Assembly (NCBI RefSeq): GCF_900178005.1
Contig: NZ_FXBS01000003.1
Span: 62,001-126,000, forward strand
Reading direction: 5' to 3'
Length of the DNA: 64,000 nt
Source of the DNA: Tuberibacillus sp. Marseille-P3662
GTDB lineage: Bacteria; Bacillota; Bacilli; Bacillales; Sporolactobacillaceae
Made by a program: the position numbers and the translations under genes. Of this stretch, positions 44,910 to 57,739 are shown piece after piece. The notes beneath the pieces were generated by a model. The model searched no databases. It was not told the DNA's origin and saw only the letters and a list, made by a program, of their open reading frames with translations. The stretch's first letter is position 1. Each line of letters begins with the position of its first letter.

Positions 44910-44926
44910 TGAGGTTGGTGAGGGCT

Positions 44927-47143
44927 ATGCAAGGGATGATCGACGACTTACTCCAGGGACTGAATCCGCAGCAAAAGAAAGCTGTTCAGCACACGGACGG
45001 TCCCCTATTGCTTATGGCGGGTGCCGGAAGTGGAAAAACCAGAGTCATCACACATCGAATCGCCTATTTATTGACGGAAAAACAAGTGGCTCCATGGAAT
45101 GTGTTGGCGATAACATTTACGAACAAAGCTGCGCGTGAGATGAAAGAACGGTTGGGTGACCTGACAGGGCCGTTGGCCGAAGATATTTGGGTGTCGACGT
45201 TTCACTCCATGTGTGTTCGGATTTTACGGCGTGATATTGACCGGATAGGTATCAATCGTAACTTCTCTATTTTAGATGCGACGGACCAGAAGTCTGTCCT
45301 TAAACAAATTTTAAAAGATCAGAATGTCGATATTAAGAAGTTTCCCCCCCGAAGTATTTTAGGGACGATCAGTTCGGCAAAAAATGAATTAAAGACAGCG
45401 AGAGATTTTGCCAAAGATGTCAAAGGACCTTATGAAGAAGTGGTCCGCGATGCCTACAAGGAATATGAAAAACGACTGCTTAAAAATCATGCTTTAGATT
45501 TCGATGATTTGATCATGACCACGATTCACCTGTTCAAACGTGTTCCGGAATCATTAGAGTACTATCAACGAAAGTTTCAATATATCCATGTTGATGAGTA
45601 TCAAGATACGAATCGGGCACAGTATGAATTGGTTAATATGCTGGCCGAACGGTTTGAAAATCTATGTGTTGTTGGTGACTCCGACCAATCGATCTATCGT
45701 TGGCGCGGGGCGGATATCCAAAATATTTTGTCTTTCGAAGAAGACTATCCTGATGCGGACACCATCATGCTTGAACAAAACTATCGTTCCACGCAAACGA
45801 TCTTACAAGCTGCTAACAATGTCATCGATAACAATCCTTCTCGCAAACCGAAAAAATTGTGGACAGATAATGGCGCAGGTGAACAGATTCATTATTATCA
45901 AGGAGGAACCGAGCAGGAAGAAGGCCATTTTATATCAGGAAAAATCAGTGAATTGTATCGAGATGGAACGCCTTATAGTGATATGGCTATCCTCTACAGA
46001 ACGAATGCGCAATCCCGAGTGCTTGAAGAAGTTCTGATGAAATCCAACATTGATTATAAAATGGTCGGCAGTATTAAATTCTATGACCGCAAAGAAATTA
46101 AGGATATTTTAGCTTATCTTCGCTTAATAGCGAACCCTGATGACGATATCAGCTTGGCTCGTGTGATTAATGTTCCGAAGCGGGGTGTCGGAGCCACATC
46201 CCTTGATAAGTTGGCGGATCATGCGTTAACTCATGATTTATCGCTCATGCAAGCCATAGGGGAAATTGAACAAACGGGTGTTTCCAAACGGGCTCAGAAA
46301 ACGATGAGTGAATTCGGTGAACAAATTAAAAACTGGACGAGCATGCAAGAGTATTTGTCAGTTACAGATCTTGTTGAAGAAGTGTTGGAAAATACGGGTT
46401 ATCGGAAGGCGCTGAAGGATGACCAGTCCATTGAAGCACAGAGCCGTTTAGAAAATCTTGACGAGCTGTTATCCGTAACGAAAGAATTTGAAGCGAATAA
46501 TGAAGATAAGTCACTCATCGCGTTTTTAACTGAATTAGCGTTGGATGCTGATATCAACCAAGATGATGAAGAGGGCCCTGAAGATACCGTTACGATGATG
46601 ACGCTCCATTCGGCCAAAGGTCTTGAATTTCCAATTGTATTTTTGGCTGGATTGGAAGAAGGTATTTTTCCCCACTTCAGATCCTTAGAAGATGATGAAG
46701 AAATGGAAGAAGAGCGTCGTCTGGCTTATGTCGGCATTACGCGTGCGGAACAGCACTTATTTATGACGAACGCCCGGATGCGAACGTTGTACGGAAAAAC
46801 CAATATGAATCCCGTGTCGCGATTTATCTCTGAGATACCGCAAGATTTGGTTGTGAACCATACTGAACAAGGTGATAGCTTCTTAACCTCAAGAAAGCAG
46901 GTACCTGAATTCAGCGGAAATCGCGGGCAGAACCGCGCACCCGAGCGGTCGAAGAAAAATGTCAACGCCCCGGTAGCATGGCAAGTCGGCGATCGGGTTC
47001 GTCATAACAAGTGGGGAGAAGGAACGGTGGTCAGTACGAAAGGAAGCGGTGATTCATTGGAGCTTGACATCGCATTTCCTAAACCCACGGGCTTAAAACG
47101 ATTATTGGCAACGTTCGCTCCGGTTGAAAAAGTAAATGACTGA
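44927..47143 (+). CDS. pcrA: ATP-dependent DNA helicase PcrA
   Basis: The 738-residue SF1A helicase has a Q motif ([10 protein letters not shown]), Walker A GAGSGKT near residue 33, [57 protein letters not shown] and VGITRAEQ. The C-terminal tail ends in a Tudor-like RNA-polymerase-binding segment ([16 protein letters not shown]). It unwinds DNA in repair, rolling-circle replication and RecA removal. ATG 44927 follows GGTGAGGG; the frame also has an earlier start at 44909. Confidence 0.97.
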   Translation: MQGMIDDLLQGLNPQQKKAVQHTDGPLLLMAGAGSGKTRVITHRIAYLLTEKQVAPWNVLAITFTNKAAREMKERLGDLTGPLAEDIWVSTFHSMCVRILRRDIDRIGINRNFSILDATDQKSVLKQILKDQNVDIKKFPPRSILGTISSAKNELKTARDFAKDVKGPYEEVVRDAYKEYEKRLLKNHALDFDDLIMTTIHLFKRVPESLEYYQRKFQYIHVDEYQDTNRAQYELVNMLAERFENLCVVGDSDQSIYRWRGADIQNILSFEEDYPDADTIMLEQNYRSTQTILQAANNVIDNNPSRKPKKLWTDNGAGEQIHYYQGGTEQEEGHFISGKISELYRDGTPYSDMAILYRTNAQSRVLEEVLMKSNIDYKMVGSIKFYDRKEIKDILAYLRLIANPDDDISLARVINVPKRGVGATSLDKLADHALTHDLSLMQAIGEIEQTGVSKRAQKTMSEFGEQIKNWTSMQEYLSVTDLVEEVLENTGYRKALKDDQSIEAQSRLENLDELLSVTKEFEANNEDKSLIAFLTELALDADINQDDEEGPEDTVTMMTLHSAKGLEFPIVFLAGLEEGIFPHFRSLEDDEEMEEERRLAYVGITRAEQHLFMTNARMRTLYGKTNMNPVSRFISEIPQDLVVNHTEQGDSFLTSRKQVPEFSGNRGQNRAPERSKKNVNAPVAWQVGDRVRHNKWGEGTVVSTKGSGDSLELDIAFPKPTGLKRLLATFAPVEKVND

Positions 47144-47148
47144 GATGA

Positions 47149-49170
<2,022 letters not shown>

Positions 49171-49182
49171 GAGGGGCGAACG

Positions 49183-50385
49183 TTGATAAAAAAAATGTTA
49201 AGTGTGCTCACGGTCGGTACCATGTTAATTTTGACAGGCTGTATGCCATGGTCTGACCCTGACGAACCCGAGGTCGTTAAAGACACACCAAAAGATAAAA
49301 ACGAAAATGTTACGGTGATCTCGCAGACCAATACGAAAGACTACCGGACGATTCATGCGGATCAACCGGCGGATGCCCGCGGGTATATTGGATATGCTGT
49401 ATCTAATCGAGTCGATATTGATGAAATTGAAATGGGCTTAAGGCGGTTGTCCAAATCTGTCTATGATCCTGGGAAGTATTTTTTTCAAGCGGGTCAGTAC
49501 ATTAACCAAACACAGCTTGAAAACATGATTAAACGTGAACTGACAGAGAAGCAGAAGAAAAAAGCTAAAAAGAATGATAAAAAAGTTGGGCCCCCTGGTT
49601 TTAATCCGCCACTTGGAAAAGGGAAAAATGTCAGAGAACGAAACGAAGCTAATCCTGAGATTCTTAGTAATGTGTTAGAGCAAGATTACCTTGTAAAAGT
49701 GAAAGACGGTAAATATAAGCTCGGCGGTATCTCCTTGTCGCTATCTTTCAATGATATTTATCGTGATCATGTTGAAGATGCTGAAGGCAAGTACTACTGG
49801 GCAAAGAAAGATTTAGACAATGAGAAAGTGAAACAAAAAGCTAAAGCTTATGCGGAAAAAGCTTTGGATCGCATTCGCGGAATTAAAGGTTTAAAACAAG
49901 TACCGGTCTTTATTGGTCTTTATCTTGAGGCCCCTCCTGAGTCCATTGTACCCGGTCAATATTTTGCTAAGTCTTATGTGAAAAAAGGCAGTAATAATAT
50001 CGATAACTGGAAATCTGTTAACGAGAATCATGTGCTCTTTCCATCTAAAGAAGCGAAAGACGACTATCAGACAGCCAGCCAAAACTTTGGAAAATTTCAA
50101 GATGATGTCCAAAATTATTTTCCTAACTCTGTCGGTGTTCATGGATTCGGATTTTATAGAAATAAAGAATTGGACAACTTGACATTTGAGATTAACATTC
50201 GCTTTTTTGATAAAACAGAGATTGTGTCGTTTGCCAACTATGTTGGGATGCTACTGAATAAGAAATTTCCGTTTCCTGCGGCGGTACCCGTCCAAGTCTA
50301 TATTAATTCGGTTAATCGTCCGGAAGCGATTATTACGAAGCAATCGAAGGACGAAAGCGCAAACGTTCACGTATATCAACATTAA
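49183..50385 (+). CDS. camS: CamS-family lipoprotein (YerH-like)
   Basis: The 400-residue protein has a lipoprotein signal (MLSVLTVGTMLILTGC) and the CamS sex-pheromone-precursor domain with RGYIGYAVSNRVDIDEIEMGL, and QAGQYI. In enterococci and staphylococci the cleaved lipoprotein signal peptide of this family can act as a pheromone; in Bacillus the role is unknown. The TTG start follows AGGAGGGGCG. The order ligA-yerH matches B. subtilis. Confidence 0.88.
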   Translation: MIKKMLSVLTVGTMLILTGCMPWSDPDEPEVVKDTPKDKNENVTVISQTNTKDYRTIHADQPADARGYIGYAVSNRVDIDEIEMGLRRLSKSVYDPGKYFFQAGQYINQTQLENMIKRELTEKQKKKAKKNDKKVGPPGFNPPLGKGKNVRERNEANPEILSNVLEQDYLVKVKDGKYKLGGISLSLSFNDIYRDHVEDAEGKYYWAKKDLDNEKVKQKAKAYAEKALDRIRGIKGLKQVPVFIGLYLEAPPESIVPGQYFAKSYVKKGSNNIDNWKSVNENHVLFPSKEAKDDYQTASQNFGKFQDDVQNYFPNSVGVHGFGFYRNKELDNLTFEINIRFFDKTEIVSFANYVGMLLNKKFPFPAAVPVQVYINSVNRPEAIITKQSKDESANVHVYQH

Positions 50386-50432
50386 AAGGTCTTTGTTAGC
50401 AGGAGAGTGGGACAGAAGTATATGAGTCACAG

Positions 50433-50470
50433 AATCATCCGAACTTGTTTATGAATCCGTTCGGATGATT
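50433..50470 (+). terminator. Hairpin after camS
   Basis: AATCATCCGAAC (50433-50444) pairs perfectly with GTTCGGATGATT (50459-50470) around a 14-nt loop. The T tail is weak (TGTTTA). The segment before it, GAGAGTGGGACAGAAGTA, resembles the GTGGGACAGAA repeats scattered in Bacillales genomes. Confidence 0.6.
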
Positions 50471-50561
50471 TGTTTAGAATAGTTATTCCTATCATCGCTT
50501 CGTCAAAATCCTTCGCTTGCCGCGGGCACGGCCTCTTTTTTTATAGGCTATTGATGCATAA

Positions 50562-50590
50562 TTGCAGTTCTTATCTGATTCAGTTACAAT
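50562..50590 (+). promoter_or_regulatory. Sigma-A promoter of rocA
   Basis: TTGCAG (50562-50567), 17 bp, TACAAT (50585-50590), giving a start near 50597. Confidence 0.65.
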
Positions 50591-50604
50591 TGAATATGAA
50601 GTTA

Positions 50605-50618
50605 TGAAAACGCTTTAT
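50605..50618 (+). promoter_or_regulatory. cre-like CcpA site in the rocA leader
   Basis: TGAAAACGCTTTAT matches 12 of 14 cre positions and lies about ten bases after the predicted transcription start, suggesting roadblock catabolite repression of amino-acid breakdown. Confidence 0.6.
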
Positions 50619-50632
50619 ATGGAGGTCATAAG

Positions 50633-52177
50633 ATGGAAGCCTACAAACATGAACCAACATTGGACTATTCCAAAGAAGACAATAAGCAGGCTATGGAAGC
50701 AGCACTTAAGCAAGTGGAAGCCGACTTTGGCAAAGATTATGATTTGAAAATTGGCGGCCAGTCGGTTACAACGGATCAGAAGATCACCTCTGTTAATCCG
50801 GCGAGAAAAGATCAAGTTGTCGGTTATGTCTCTAAAGCGAATCAAGAGCACGCTGAACAAGCGATGCAAGCAGCACTTAGAGCCTATGAATCTTGGAGAA
50901 AGTGGGAACCGCGCCACCGCGCTGAAATTCTATTAAAAGCAGCTGCGATTGTAAAACGCCGGAAGCATGAATTTTCAGCGACCATGGTGCTTGAGGCAGG
51001 TAAACCATGGAAAGAAGCTGATGGCGATACTTCTGAAGCCATCGATTTTATGGAATATTATGCCCGGCAAATGATTCGTTTAAGCGAACCACAGGAGATG
51101 CTTTCCGAGACAGGCTTTGAGCATAATGAATTGTATTATAAACCTATGGGAGTCGGTATCGTCATCCCGCCTTGGAACTTCCCATTTGCGATTATGTGTG
51201 GAACGACTGTCTCTTCTATTGTTACCGGTAATACGGTTCTATTAAAACCCGCCAGTAACACACCTGTCGTTGCCGCAAAACTTTATGAAGTTTTGAAGGA
51301 AGCGGGTCTTCCTGATGGCGTCGTTAATTTTGTTCCAGGTAGCGGCAGTGAAGTCGGTGATTATCTTGTGGATCATCCGAAAACGCGCTTTATTAGCTTT
51401 ACTGGTTCACGGGATGTTGGTACCCGCATTTTTGAACGGGCAGCGAAGGTTCAAGAAGGCCAGCAATGGCTGAAACGCGTTGTTGCCGAAATGGGTGGCA
51501 AAGATACAGTTGTGGTTGATAGTGAAGCGGATTTGGATATCGCTGCAGAGTCAATTGTTTACGCCGCTTATGGTTATGCCGGACAAAAATGTTCAGCATG
51601 CTCGCGGGCGGTAGTCCATGAAGATGTTTACGATGAAGTTTTACGGAAATCAATTGACCTTGCGAAGGCATTATCCGTTGGCGAGCCGAAAGATGCTAAT
51701 TATATGGGTCCTGTTATTGATAAAGGGGCATTTGATAAAATCGCGGGCTATATTGAAATCGGTAAAGAAGAAGGCGAGCTTGTTCATGGCGGCAAAGTGG
51801 ATGACAGCAAAGGCTATTTCGTGGAACCAACGATTTTTTCCGGTCTAAAGCCAAATGACCGTCTCATGCAAGAAGAGATCTTTGGTCCTGTCATTGCCTT
51901 TTGTAAAGTGAAAGATTTTGAAGAGGCCATTGAGGTTGCGAATAATACGGATTATGCGCTAACCGGATCCCTTATTTCGAATAACCGTCAGCATATTGCT
52001 CGTGCTCATCGTGATTTTGATGTCGGTAACCTCTATATCAACCGTGGTTGTACAGGATCAGTTGTCGGTTATCATCCGTTCGGCGGCTTTAAAATGTCAG
52101 GGACGGATGCCAAAGCCGGGAGCCCGGATTATTTGAAAAACTTCCTAGAAGCGAAGACATATACAGAAAGTTATTAA
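50633..52177 (+). CDS. rocA: L-glutamate gamma-semialdehyde dehydrogenase
   Basis: The 514-residue aldehyde dehydrogenase oxidises glutamate semialdehyde (pyrroline-5-carboxylate) to glutamate in proline and arginine breakdown. It has [31 protein letters not shown] with the general-base glutamate, [13 protein letters not shown] with the catalytic cysteine, and EEIFGPV. Length and the N-terminal region before SVNPARKD fit the RocA/PruA group. AGGTCATAAG precedes ATG 50633. Confidence 0.95.
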   Translation: MEAYKHEPTLDYSKEDNKQAMEAALKQVEADFGKDYDLKIGGQSVTTDQKITSVNPARKDQVVGYVSKANQEHAEQAMQAALRAYESWRKWEPRHRAEILLKAAAIVKRRKHEFSATMVLEAGKPWKEADGDTSEAIDFMEYYARQMIRLSEPQEMLSETGFEHNELYYKPMGVGIVIPPWNFPFAIMCGTTVSSIVTGNTVLLKPASNTPVVAAKLYEVLKEAGLPDGVVNFVPGSGSEVGDYLVDHPKTRFISFTGSRDVGTRIFERAAKVQEGQQWLKRVVAEMGGKDTVVVDSEADLDIAAESIVYAAYGYAGQKCSACSRAVVHEDVYDEVLRKSIDLAKALSVGEPKDANYMGPVIDKGAFDKIAGYIEIGKEEGELVHGGKVDDSKGYFVEPTIFSGLKPNDRLMQEEIFGPVIAFCKVKDFEEAIEVANNTDYALTGSLISNNRQHIARAHRDFDVGNLYINRGCTGSVVGYHPFGGFKMSGTDAKAGSPDYLKNFLEAKTYTESY

Positions 52178-52189
52178 AGTTAGCTCATG

Positions 52190-52227
52190 ATTGAGGCTGT
52201 CCTGATTTGAAACAGGACAGCCTCAAT
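52190..52227. terminator. Bidirectional terminator between rocA and the siderophore operon
   Basis: ATTGAGGCTGTCCTG pairs perfectly with CAGGACAGCCTCAAT around an 8-nt loop. It lies between convergent genes and probably ends both transcripts. Neither flank has a long T run. Confidence 0.8.
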
Positions 52228-52255
52228 TGATGTCTAAGCAACGCTCTTCCTATGA

Positions 52256-54067
52256 TTATTCAACTTTTTGAACTTGAGATAGGGCATTTGTTAATGTTCC
52301 GTGTTCTGAAGCATGGGGGCGGTCGTCACCATCACTGTATCCGTCATCAATCATACGATTTCTGTTGAGACAAAGTTTGTTGATTTGAGGTTGAAATAGA
52401 TCAAACGTTTCAAACCTTTGCTTTAGATGAGGGAAACGCGCTTGATAGTTTTCGATCACGTCTCTGAGTTCTCCCCAAAACTGTTCCTCACGTAATTGCT
52501 GATGGCGCTCTAATAGATTCACGAGATACCTGAAGTGACAGATGAATAACCCTGTTATAATGAACTGAGTTAACCCTTCAGGCGTCTCTTGTCTAAGAAC
52601 TGATTTAAGGTCGTCAGATAAAACCTCTAGCTCCGGAAGGGGTTGGTCACTGACATTCACGTCGTCCACAAAGTCCTTCACAGCGAGCCTGGCAGGCTGA
52701 TAATCTTTTAAAACAAGTATCGTATTTTGGCCATGTGGTGAAAAAACGGTCCCATACTGATAAAGGAAATGTAATAGTGGCGGCATAATCACCTTAAACA
52801 TTTGCTTGATCCACTCATCAGCTGATAAGCCTGATTTCTCGATCAGCGTACAGATATATGGCGTTCCGTCTTGGTCTTTGTGCAATAAAGCAGCAAGGGT
52901 AATCGGCTGTTCCCCCGCTTCTAAGTAACGATAGATACTCTCCCTCCAAATACATCCGAGCATTTCAAGGTATTGATAGGGAACGCCATCTACCTGGCTA
53001 AAATAAGGGTGTTGATAATCAATACTGGCGATTTCACCAGGCAATACCACCTTGCATTCATTGTTCAGAAATGAATCTTGTTCATAAATCCCTTTAATAT
53101 AGTCGGTAATCTGTGGTGCGATCACCGTTCTTTCACTTGGCAGCCCTCGATAGACTAAGGTATTTAAGATACTCATAGGCAGTTTAACATGGTGTTTGTG
53201 TTGATGTGATTGATTCACAAACGTTCGAATGGATTGCTGCGGCAGATAGGCATCGTCGCCTGTCCCAAGGGCGATGATTGCATCCATGGCTATGTCTTCT
53301 GGATAGTTTTGAATAATCATATTTTGCCATTGCCATTCATGAACGGGAAGATAGAAATAATTATGAGGTGACCAGCCCCGTTCATGGATGATTTGGTTGA
53401 ACGACTCAATCGTTGCCGGCGCCAGTTCATGTTCCAAAAGTTCCTCAAATTGAAGATTGTTCACGGACTGGTAGGAGGCACAGGATTTGGAGACGGCGAT
53501 CCAATAGAGCTGCGTTGTTTTCTGAGCTTCTGGAGCATATTGCCGATAATCATCATAACCAAATCCGATGCGGCCTTTATTATAAGTAATCCACGGATGA
53601 CCGGTCATTTCGCCTTCCAAATCACTATAGTCCGCATCGACTAATGTCTCGGAAGGCTGTGTCGCTTTATTGGCAATGAAGGCGTCAGCCATAAGGGTAT
53701 GATTGATCTCCCGGATTAGGTGTCCGGTTGTTTCCGGAGACATACCGATGAGGGGCTGGATGTCGGTCAAAAATTGCACAGTGCTTTTAGCGGATTCCCA
53801 GTCCCGGTTTGAATCTTTGACTTCAACACTAGTTTCGACAACATCAAAGCTATCAAATAATCGTTGATAAGCCGAAAATCGGTAGCTTTTACTAGAATCG
53901 ATTGTTAATAAATAGGTTGTCGTCCCATCTGTATTTTGACTGATCTCATTAGGATGAATGATCGCTTCATACATATATTCAGCCATCATTTTTGCAATAA
54001 GCTGCTGGTTAACATGCATCCAAGTCTCTCTAGTCAGATGATGGTGTATGTCTGTTTTCAAGTCCAT
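52256..54067 (-). CDS. rhbF: NIS siderophore synthetase, IucC/RhbF type
   Basis: The 603-residue protein starts at ATG 54067 after AAAGGAGCG; an in-frame start at 54133 lies inside the preceding gene. It has the IucA/IucC domain motifs GHPWITYNKGRIGF, LPVHEWQWQN and FSPHGQNT, and the C-terminal FhuF-like part. NIS synthetases use ATP to join citrate carboxyls to amines. As second synthetase of the cluster it should add the second N-hydroxy-N-acetyl-diaminopropane arm to citrate. It is the last gene of the six-gene operon, 34 bases after rhbE. Confidence 0.9.
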   Translation of the reverse strand: MDLKTDIHHHLTRETWMHVNQQLIAKMMAEYMYEAIIHPNEISQNTDGTTTYLLTIDSSKSYRFSAYQRLFDSFDVVETSVEVKDSNRDWESAKSTVQFLTDIQPLIGMSPETTGHLIREINHTLMADAFIANKATQPSETLVDADYSDLEGEMTGHPWITYNKGRIGFGYDDYRQYAPEAQKTTQLYWIAVSKSCASYQSVNNLQFEELLEHELAPATIESFNQIIHERGWSPHNYFYLPVHEWQWQNMIIQNYPEDIAMDAIIALGTGDDAYLPQQSIRTFVNQSHQHKHHVKLPMSILNTLVYRGLPSERTVIAPQITDYIKGIYEQDSFLNNECKVVLPGEIASIDYQHPYFSQVDGVPYQYLEMLGCIWRESIYRYLEAGEQPITLAALLHKDQDGTPYICTLIEKSGLSADEWIKQMFKVIMPPLLHFLYQYGTVFSPHGQNTILVLKDYQPARLAVKDFVDDVNVSDQPLPELEVLSDDLKSVLRQETPEGLTQFIITGLFICHFRYLVNLLERHQQLREEQFWGELRDVIENYQARFPHLKQRFETFDLFQPQINKLCLNRNRMIDDGYSDGDDRPHASEHGTLTNALSQVQKVE

Positions 54068-54101
54068 GTTTATTCGCTCCTTTTTAATGATTGGTTCCGA
54101 G

Positions 54102-55406
54102 TCATCTTGTTGGCGTAAACATTTGAAACGCATGGTTTGCTTCCAAATGAAATGTGTCTCGTCTTGTTAGGTGATTAATGATCACAGCGTTCCGGTAAGC
54201 CCCCAGTCCTAAATCAGGTGCACCAACACCATGAGTATGGAGTTCGGCATTTTGTACATAGATATTACCGCTGTTGGCTGCATCTTCAGCTGTAATCCGA
54301 TAATCCCGGCTGACTTTCAAGCGACCCTGTTGATCCCACATAATCTCATGGGTGACATTGTCTAAAAAATCAGGTAGACGTGCTTGATAGCCTGTCCCGA
54401 AGATCACCATATCACTGGTTAATTCATAGGACGTATCTTGCTGCCATTGATGGCAATTCAAGGTATAACGGTTGGTGGTTTTCTCAATATTTTTTACTTC
54501 TGTCATAGGCCTTAGCTCAATCTTTGGAGAATGCCCGGCAGCTGAACGTTCGTAAAGTAATTCATATATATCGGCAATAGTTTCCGCACTGATGCCTTTG
54601 TACAACCAATCTTGGTTGGGGACAATACGATCCTTTGTCTCCTGAGGTAATTGATAAAAGTAATCGATATAATCGGGTGTAAAGTGTTCGAGCCCAAGTT
54701 TTGAGTATTCCATAGGGAAAAATCCTTTGGAACGCGTCAACCATGTCAACGAGTACTGATGGCTGGCTTGATCTTGAAGTAAATCATAAAAAACCTCTGC
54801 AGCACTTTGGCCAGACCCGACGACAGTAATCGATTGGGCATAAGAGCAACGATGTTTCTGTGTTAAATAGGATGACGTATGGAAAAGGTCATCGCCCAAA
54901 TGATCTTGAAACGGGGAAGGTATAGCGGGCTGTGTACCAACCCCGAGTACCACGTTTTTGGCTAGGAAGGAAAACGTCTGTCCACTTTCCTTATTCAAAG
55001 CCTGGATGTTATAAATGTTCTCCTTCTTACCTATTGATAACACTTGCCAGCCAAACCGGCAGTTATTTAACTGCCGCGAAACCCATTGACAGTAGTGGTT
55101 ATATTCCCGGCGCGGAATATGGAATTTTTCATAGAAATAGAATGGATACAGACGGTTGTGTTCCTTTAAGTAATTTAAGAAACTGAATGGATGGGTTGGA
55201 TCAACCATGGTTACGAGATCGGCCATAAATGGAACTTGAAGTGTCGTCCCCTCAATCAGCATGCCGGAATGCCAATCAAATGTTGACTTCTGTTCTAAAA
55301 ATAGAGCATCAACGTCATCAATGGTTGATAACAGACTCGCTAATCCTAAATTAAAGGGTCCAACCCCAATCCCTATGACATCATAGATTTGTTGTTCCGA
55401 GGACAT
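54102..55406 (-). CDS. rhbE: Lysine/ornithine/diamine N-monooxygenase, IucD/RhbE type
   Basis: The 434-residue flavoprotein starts at ATG 55406 after GGAGGTGG, 33 bases inside the longer open frame. It has the FAD motif VIGIGVGPFNLGLA, LEQKSTFDWHSGM, the NADPH motif VVGSGQSAAE, and the C-terminal FATGYQ-like FGTGYQ. Here it should hydroxylate the amine of 1,3-diaminopropane (or its precursor) to prepare the hydroxamate. It overlaps rhbD by 26 bases. Confidence 0.93.
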   Translation of the reverse strand: MSSEQQIYDVIGIGVGPFNLGLASLLSTIDDVDALFLEQKSTFDWHSGMLIEGTTLQVPFMADLVTMVDPTHPFSFLNYLKEHNRLYPFYFYEKFHIPRREYNHYCQWVSRQLNNCRFGWQVLSIGKKENIYNIQALNKESGQTFSFLAKNVVLGVGTQPAIPSPFQDHLGDDLFHTSSYLTQKHRCSYAQSITVVGSGQSAAEVFYDLLQDQASHQYSLTWLTRSKGFFPMEYSKLGLEHFTPDYIDYFYQLPQETKDRIVPNQDWLYKGISAETIADIYELLYERSAAGHSPKIELRPMTEVKNIEKTTNRYTLNCHQWQQDTSYELTSDMVIFGTGYQARLPDFLDNVTHEIMWDQQGRLKVSRDYRITAEDAANSGNIYVQNAELHTHGVGAPDLGLGAYRNAVIINHLTRRDTFHLEANHAFQMFTPTR

Positions 55407-55965
55407 GTTGCCACCTCCGATAGAATGAATGACGATCACAAACCATGAGTAAAGCTTTTTTGTCAGGTAATTCGATTTCCTGGATAGGTTCGAAACCGCA
55501 TTTTTGAAAGATATGGATCATTTTCTTATTATGAATGTCAGGTTCACTGACGACCTTATGGGTCTGTTTCCATTTAAATTGGAAGGCTGTCATCGCTCTT
55601 AATAGAGGTAAGGAATAACCTTTACCAATATAATGGGGATTTCCTATTAAAAGATGAGTTCCTTGATCGTCATTGCCAGCTGGATAGAAGCCGCGGATAA
55701 TATCTTGTGCTGCCCAGTAGGATTCCCAATAAGACATAGGAACGCCATCAAGTTCACCGATATACAAAGTTTGATGATGGTCGGACAAAGCGGTCTCTAA
55801 GTGTTGCTTATATTGCCAGAGTGGCATGTTTAATTGCCAAAACGGGATCACATGGGTTTCGTTCATCCATCGGTGTAAGCGATGGAGATCTTTGTCCATT
55901 GATACTTGTCTAAATGTGATATTCCTTTGAATCGCAGGGTCGAACAGAGTGAATGCATTAGACAT
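55381..55965 (-). CDS. rhbD: Siderophore N-acetyltransferase, IucB/RhbD type
   Basis: The 194-residue GNAT protein belongs to the AlcB/IucB group: LHRWMNETHVIPFW, LWQYKQHLE, YWESYWA and IGNPHYIGKGYSLPLLRAM with the acetyl-CoA loop. It should acetylate the N-hydroxy diamine to the hydroxamate. It overlaps the gene before by eight bases and the next by 26, so the operon is tightly coupled. Confidence 0.9.
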   Translation of the reverse strand: MSNAFTLFDPAIQRNITFRQVSMDKDLHRLHRWMNETHVIPFWQLNMPLWQYKQHLETALSDHHQTLYIGELDGVPMSYWESYWAAQDIIRGFYPAGNDDQGTHLLIGNPHYIGKGYSLPLLRAMTAFQFKWKQTHKVVSEPDIHNKKMIHIFQKCGFEPIQEIELPDKKALLMVCDRHSFYRRWQHVLGTTNL

Positions 55966-57739
55966 TGGCGGTTCTCACCTCATATAATGGGTTGGTGATA
56001 TCCGTATAAACCGACTGGGTTTCTAACGCACCGACCAACTCATCCATATTATTCAAGCGTGTTAACAGATTACCTTTACTAGGGAGGGTTCGGTTGTTTA
56101 ATAGACTGGCAATGAGAGACTGTCTCTGTGCTTCATAGCCTTCTAATCCTTTTAGAGTATTGGCCAATGCTTGCAATAGGACGGATTCTTCGCAAACGCC
56201 CGATCTCCCAAAGGCATTGATCATGCCTAATAATTGATTGACATAACAGTAGTAACGGAACCGTTCTTCGGCAACATGATCTGGGCACACGGTATCGCTT
56301 TTTTCGTTCAAATTGGACAGATGAGTTTGTAAAGTTGAAAATGATGATTCACAAAAGTAATAGCCTTGGTTATCTCGATAATAGAAATGGGCGGGATAGC
56401 CTTGTTCCAGCTTGATCAATGAGTTTTGTTGATGGGCTTCCAAAGCGATACCGTATTTCCCAAATAACCAAAGCATGGGTTTAAGGGAGCAATCTAAATA
56501 CTGCTGAAACCAATCTCGACTCACTTGGGAAGTCGGTCGTCCCTCTTCATTAGCTAAATGCCGAATGATTTCCCCCAATCGATTAGTATCCCGCGTCATA
56601 TGAGGCTGGGTTAACCCTGCAATAAGTGTGACATTCTTGTCGTCATTATTTTTAAAAGGATTATCCCGTAATATCACTTCAAACCCTGTCTCTTCTTGGT
56701 CTTCCGTTTCAATGGTGATGTAGGCAGGGTCCTGGATGATCGAGAATTTTGGATAATGCCGTTTCAAATCGGCGCCAATATAACCTGACATGAGCCGGCT
56801 CACTTCAACGCCGCGATCGAGTTCCCACCGTTTATTGACCCGTAATGAATTCGTGATCTGGACATTAAGCGAAAACTTATACATGGCAGACGCTTGTTTG
56901 TTATAAACCGTTCTAATGGATGATGTTGCGGTATACGCCTGACCATTGGGACCTAGATATTCAAGCAAACCTTTATCCATTAATTTTTTGACATGAGGTT
57001 GCTTCAGTAAAAAGGTTGCTTGAAAAGGATGTGCAGGGATGAGAACGCATGGATTGTCAGTGCCATACTTTTCTTTAAAAGATGGCTGGATGCTTTTATC
57101 ATTGAGCAGTTGCTCCTTAATCAACTGACTCGCATAAGTTCCTAACGCTGAATCCTCTGCAACGATAGATGCGTCGGCTTTAAAATAATCCAATTGAAAG
57201 TGCCCTTTGAGTTCTGGCGCTAAATGGTCTTCATCCATCCCTTGCCGGCTTTTAGGTGTTGGATGCAGTAGGTGTCCAAATATTAAGGATTGTTCTGCTT
57301 CGATAAAAGAAAAGTCATGAGCGGTTAGTGCATTTTTTTCTAATAGCCTCTGATCGATAAAGTACTGAATGTTGCGGCAACTGTGAATCACTCTTAAAAT
57401 CAGTTCATCTTCGCTATCATCACGATTAAAGTAGTTTAATAATTCTTTAGTTAAAAGCGTGACAAGCGTGACGTAATCTAAAGGTGTCCGATCTCCTTTA
57501 CGGGTCTCCATGTAAATGGGGAAAGCAAAAAGGTGTGCGCCCGTTAGAGACACATATCGAACAGGGATCGTGAGACAGATACCTTGGGACTTTAATGGAC
57601 ATTGCCAGATTTGCTCGATGGGCTGATCAATAGAAAGATAATCAATAGAAACGGTTTGAATCGAACCATGCTCTCTTAAATAGCAATTTAAAAAACTTTG
57701 CATGGTTGCCTGTTCAGCCATTGTTTTAGCGGATGTCAT
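55958..57739 (-). CDS. rhbC: NIS siderophore synthetase, IucA/RhbC type
   Basis: The 593-residue protein has GRQGMD-like HPTPKSRQGM, PAHPFQATFLL, SSIRTVYN and KYGIALEAHQQNS with the IucA/IucC domain. It should make the first amide between citrate and N-hydroxy-N-acetyl-diaminopropane. It differs clearly from rhbF, so the two are not a recent duplication. The start overlaps the ddc stop by four bases (ATGA). Confidence 0.9.
   Translation of the reverse strand: MTSAKTMAEQATMQSFLNCYLREHGSIQTVSIDYLSIDQPIEQIWQCPLKSQGICLTIPVRYVSLTGAHLFAFPIYMETRKGDRTPLDYVTLVTLLTKELLNYFNRDDSEDELILRVIHSCRNIQYFIDQRLLEKNALTAHDFSFIEAEQSLIFGHLLHPTPKSRQGMDEDHLAPELKGHFQLDYFKADASIVAEDSALGTYASQLIKEQLLNDKSIQPSFKEKYGTDNPCVLIPAHPFQATFLLKQPHVKKLMDKGLLEYLGPNGQAYTATSSIRTVYNKQASAMYKFSLNVQITNSLRVNKRWELDRGVEVSRLMSGYIGADLKRHYPKFSIIQDPAYITIETEDQEETGFEVILRDNPFKNNDDKNVTLIAGLTQPHMTRDTNRLGEIIRHLANEEGRPTSQVSRDWFQQYLDCSLKPMLWLFGKYGIALEAHQQNSLIKLEQGYPAHFYYRDNQGYYFCESSFSTLQTHLSNLNEKSDTVCPDHVAEERFRYYCYVNQLLGMINAFGRSGVCEESVLLQALANTLKGLEGYEAQRQSLIASLLNNRTLPSKGNLLTRLNNMDELVGALETQSVYTDITNPLYEVRTANV

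Noticed and set aside
52256-57739. The two IucA/IucC proteins as a recent tandem duplication
   Set aside because: Their sequences differ throughout and match the two separate types (IucA and IucC) present in such clusters.
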